64,000 nt of DNA, from assembly GCA_002707145.1 (NCBI GenBank), contig PAMD01000006.1, forward strand, positions 62,001 to 126,000. The letters are read 5' to 3'. A program made the translations under genes and the position numbers. Origin of the DNA: Flavobacteriales bacterium. GTDB taxonomy: Bacteria; Bacteroidota; Bacteroidia; Flavobacteriales; UBA7430. Each line of letters begins with the position of its first letter. Position 1 is the first letter of the stretch. The notes under the pieces were generated by a model. It ran no database searches and was not told the DNA's origin. It worked only from the letters and a program-made list of their open reading frames with translations. This document shows positions 62,160 to 64,000 of the stretch, piece by piece.

Positions 62160-64000
62160 TTATGCTTTGTTTCGTATTTTAGTCTGATACCAAACAGAAG
62201 GTTGGGTATTTAACTCTTCAAGTAGATGATATGATCTGGGATCTCTTGCTTGAGCATATACCTTGCTACTAGTATCTAAGCCATCTCCAAAAACCATTGC
62301 ACCTGTATCGCAAGCCGTGGCACACGCACAATCTACATCTCCATCTTTTAATTTTCTTCTTTCTTTCTTGGCATCCAGCTTAGACTTTTGAATATTCTGT
62401 ATGCACATTGAGCATTTCTCCATAACACCTCTAGATCGAACAGTTACATCTGGATTTAGGACCATCTTGCCAAGGTCTTCATTCATGTAAAAATCAAACT
62501 GATCATTATCAGAATAGTTAAACCAATTGAATCTACGAACCTTGTAGGGACAGTTATTTGCACAATATCTGGTCCCTACACATCTGTTGTATGTCATATG
62601 ATTCAACCCTTCTCTAGAATGAGTGGTCGCTGCCACTGGACAAACAGTCTCACAAGGAGCATGGTTACAATGCTGACACATTACGGGTTGAAAAACAACT
62701 TCTAATGATTCTGAAGTAGAAGCAACTTCCATTGCTAAGAACTTATCTATAGACGAAATCCCTTCTTCTTCAGCAATTTCCTCAGTCATATCGGAAGAAT
62801 AATATCTATCAATACGTAACCAGTGCATATCTCTAGATTTTCTAATTTCTTCTTTACCAACCACTGGAACGTTATTTTCTGCGTGGCAAGCAATAATACA
62901 TGCTCCACAACCTGTACAACTGTTTAGGTCAATAGACAAATTCCACCAGTGTACATCACGGTCATGTTCTTCCCAAAGTGTAATTTTTTCCGGTTCTTGA
63001 GGTCCTTTATGTGTTTCAAGCATCATCTGCTCATTTCCAGATCTAGGATCTTTATTGAACTCTGAAAGTGTTGTTTCTTTCACAATTCGATCTCTACCCA
63101 TCATGGTGTGATGCAATTGAGTACAAGCAAATTCGTGGACCGCATCTTCTACTTTAGTTAATGATACGCCAGATAAAATAGATTTAAACTCTTTGGCAAG
63201 TAAAAAGGCATTAACGCCAACTCCATCCCCCGCTTTACCAGATCCGCTTCGTCCATAACCAATAGCTAAACCAACAGTTTTGTATGCCTGTCCGGGTTGG
63301 ATTAATATTGGAACTCTAAGAGTAACACCTTCAATGGTCATGTCGACAACATCGCCATCTAAGGCACCATTAGAAACATATTCGTTGTTTAGACCTATCT
63401 CTTTGGCAAAACGAGGAGAAATTGTTAAATAATTATCCCATGTGGTTTTAGAAATTGGATCAGGAAGTTCCTGTAGCCATGGATTATTTGCAAATTCTCC
63501 AGACCCTAGCCCAGTTTTACTGTAAAGGACTAAATCTATTGCATCTCCAGAAAGATTAGCTAAGGGAGCAACAATATTGGCTACAGAAGTTTTAAATGTG
63601 ACAGGCTTTTCTTTTGTCTTCAATTTATGAACTCCATCGTGAAGAGCTGAATTCCATGAAGTGACTCCTAAAATATTACTTCGCCAATAATCTTTTAAGT
63701 ACGAATAATAATCATCTCCTAAATCAGACCAAGACATTAATGAAACCTGTGCTTGGCGAGTATTAAATAATGGATGGATCGTAGGTTGGACTAGAGCATA
63801 TATACCTGTGTATGGATTTGCATCATTCCAACATTCGAGATAATTGTGATCGGGACAAACAAAATTCATCTGAGCAGCAGTCTCATCTAACTTTTCTGCA
63901 AAAGAAATAGATAAATCTACTTTACCGAGTCCTTGGATGAATTCTTTTCCTTGAGCAAGATTGTATACAGGATTAACATTGTAAGCTATGAGTGCCCCAA
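62160..64000 (-). CDS. actB: Alternative complex III molybdopterin-like/iron-sulfur subunit ActB (5' end outside window)
   Basis: The frame is open through 64000, so the gene continues beyond the window; about 612 residues are visible. The N-terminal part is the molybdopterin-oxidoreductase-like domain, without a cofactor in characterised complexes (for example YNVNPVYNLAQGKEF, VCPDHNYLECW). The C-terminal part is a multi-cluster ferredoxin domain: CTGCGACIIACHAENNVP, CQHCNHAPCETVCP, CVGTRYCANNCPYKVRRF and CSMC...CACATAC. An ATG at 63869 is internal. It is the first visible gene of leftward actB-C-D-E-F. Confidence 0.93.
   Translation of the reverse strand, partial: GALIAYNVNPVYNLAQGKEFIQGLGKVDLSISFAEKLDETAAQMNFVCPDHNYLECWNDANPYTGIYALVQPTIHPLFNTRQAQVSLMSWSDLGDDYYSYLKDYWRSNILGVTSWNSALHDGVHKLKTKEKPVTFKTSVANIVAPLANLSGDAIDLVLYSKTGLGSGEFANNPWLQELPDPISKTTWDNYLTISPRFAKEIGLNNEYVSNGALDGDVVDMTIEGVTLRVPILIQPGQAYKTVGLAIGYGRSGSGKAGDGVGVNAFLLAKEFKSILSGVSLTKVEDAVHEFACTQLHHTMMGRDRIVKETTLSEFNKDPRSGNEQMMLETHKGPQEPEKITLWEEHDRDVHWWNLSIDLNSCTGCGACIIACHAENNVPVVGKEEIRKSRDMHWLRIDRYYSSDMTEEIAEEEGISSIDKFLAMEVASTSESLEVVFQPVMCQHCNHAPCETVCPVAATTHSREGLNHMTYNRCVGTRYCANNCPYKVRRFNWFNYSDNDQFDFYMNEDLGKMVLNPDVTVRSRGVMEKCSMCIQNIQKSKLDAKKERRKLKDGDVDCACATACDTGAMVFGDGLDTSSKVYAQARDPRSYHLLEELNTQPSVWYQTKIRNKA

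Overview
The window is a continuous stretch of bacterial chromosome from a Bacteroidota member, most likely a low-GC, compact marine Flavobacteriia-type genome. The evidence is consistent across the window. Promoters follow the Bacteroidota pattern (TTG, 16-24 bp, TAnnTTTG) and usually lie only 4-20 bp before the start codon, without Shine-Dalgarno sites. Two proteins carry type IX secretion C-terminal domains and a GldA-type ATPase is present. Menaquinone is made by the futalosine route (MqnC). An alternative complex III operon and several Bacteroidota-typical families (DUF3098, DUF6427, DUF6089, DUF5777, DUF3127) are also present. I see no prophage, insertion sequence, integrase, CRISPR array or restriction system.

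Layout. 1-9 kb: end of dxs, then a leftward group pepA, pdxA, DUF177, rpmF, fabH, accB, accC, and rightward mqnC-ribE. 9.3-12.8 kb: a large secreted repeat protein. 13-17.8 kb: lepA, an acyl-CoA carboxylase beta subunit, purD and a small membrane protein on the other strand. 17.9-21.9 kb: DUF6427, a cytochrome/YceI/DUF5777 group, an OB-fold protein and a DUF3108 protein. 22-27 kb: ftsX-DUF3098-uppP, a ketoacyl synthase beside bioB, and an outer-membrane barrel. 27-28.8 kb: an rsgA-dtd-mazG operon in which dtd is decayed. 29-34.4 kb: gldA, metK behind a SAM-II riboswitch, an RlmG-like methyltransferase, a TlpA-like lipoprotein and DUF554. 34.4-43.2 kb: hemW, a histidine kinase, rluB, tadA, gatC, plsC, trpS, DUF819, an alpha/beta hydrolase and pdxJ. 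43.4-50.9 kb: the conserved CBS-nadK and DUF6089-uppS-bamA-ompH-ompH-murI envelope operon. 50.9-58 kb: an OmpA lipoprotein, a secreted M43 protease, xth, lysC, tRNA-Leu(UAG), a flavin reductase-like protein and DUF3127. 58.1-64 kb: alternative complex III genes actF, actE, actD, actC and part of actB.

How the genes work together. dxs supplies deoxyxylulose phosphate both to isoprenoids (used by uppS and uppP for the cell-wall lipid carrier) and to vitamin B6 (pdxA, pdxJ). accB/accC/fabH/plsC and bioB serve lipid and biotin metabolism. MqnC-derived menaquinone feeds the alternative complex III. BamA, the two OmpH/Skp chaperones and the predicted barrels form the outer-membrane assembly line.

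Most notable observations: (1) metK is intact except for one in-frame TAA at codon 81; (2) it is preceded by a good match to a SAM-II riboswitch placed right at the predicted transcription start; (3) a full-length dtd pseudogene lies between rsgA and mazG with both TAATG stop/start junctions preserved; (4) a 53-residue membrane protein gene has its own promoter, which reaches into the start of the divergent gene. I did not find a clearly new multi-gene system; the cytochrome/YceI/DUF5777 group and the ketoacyl synthase-bioB pair are the best candidates for unassigned function.
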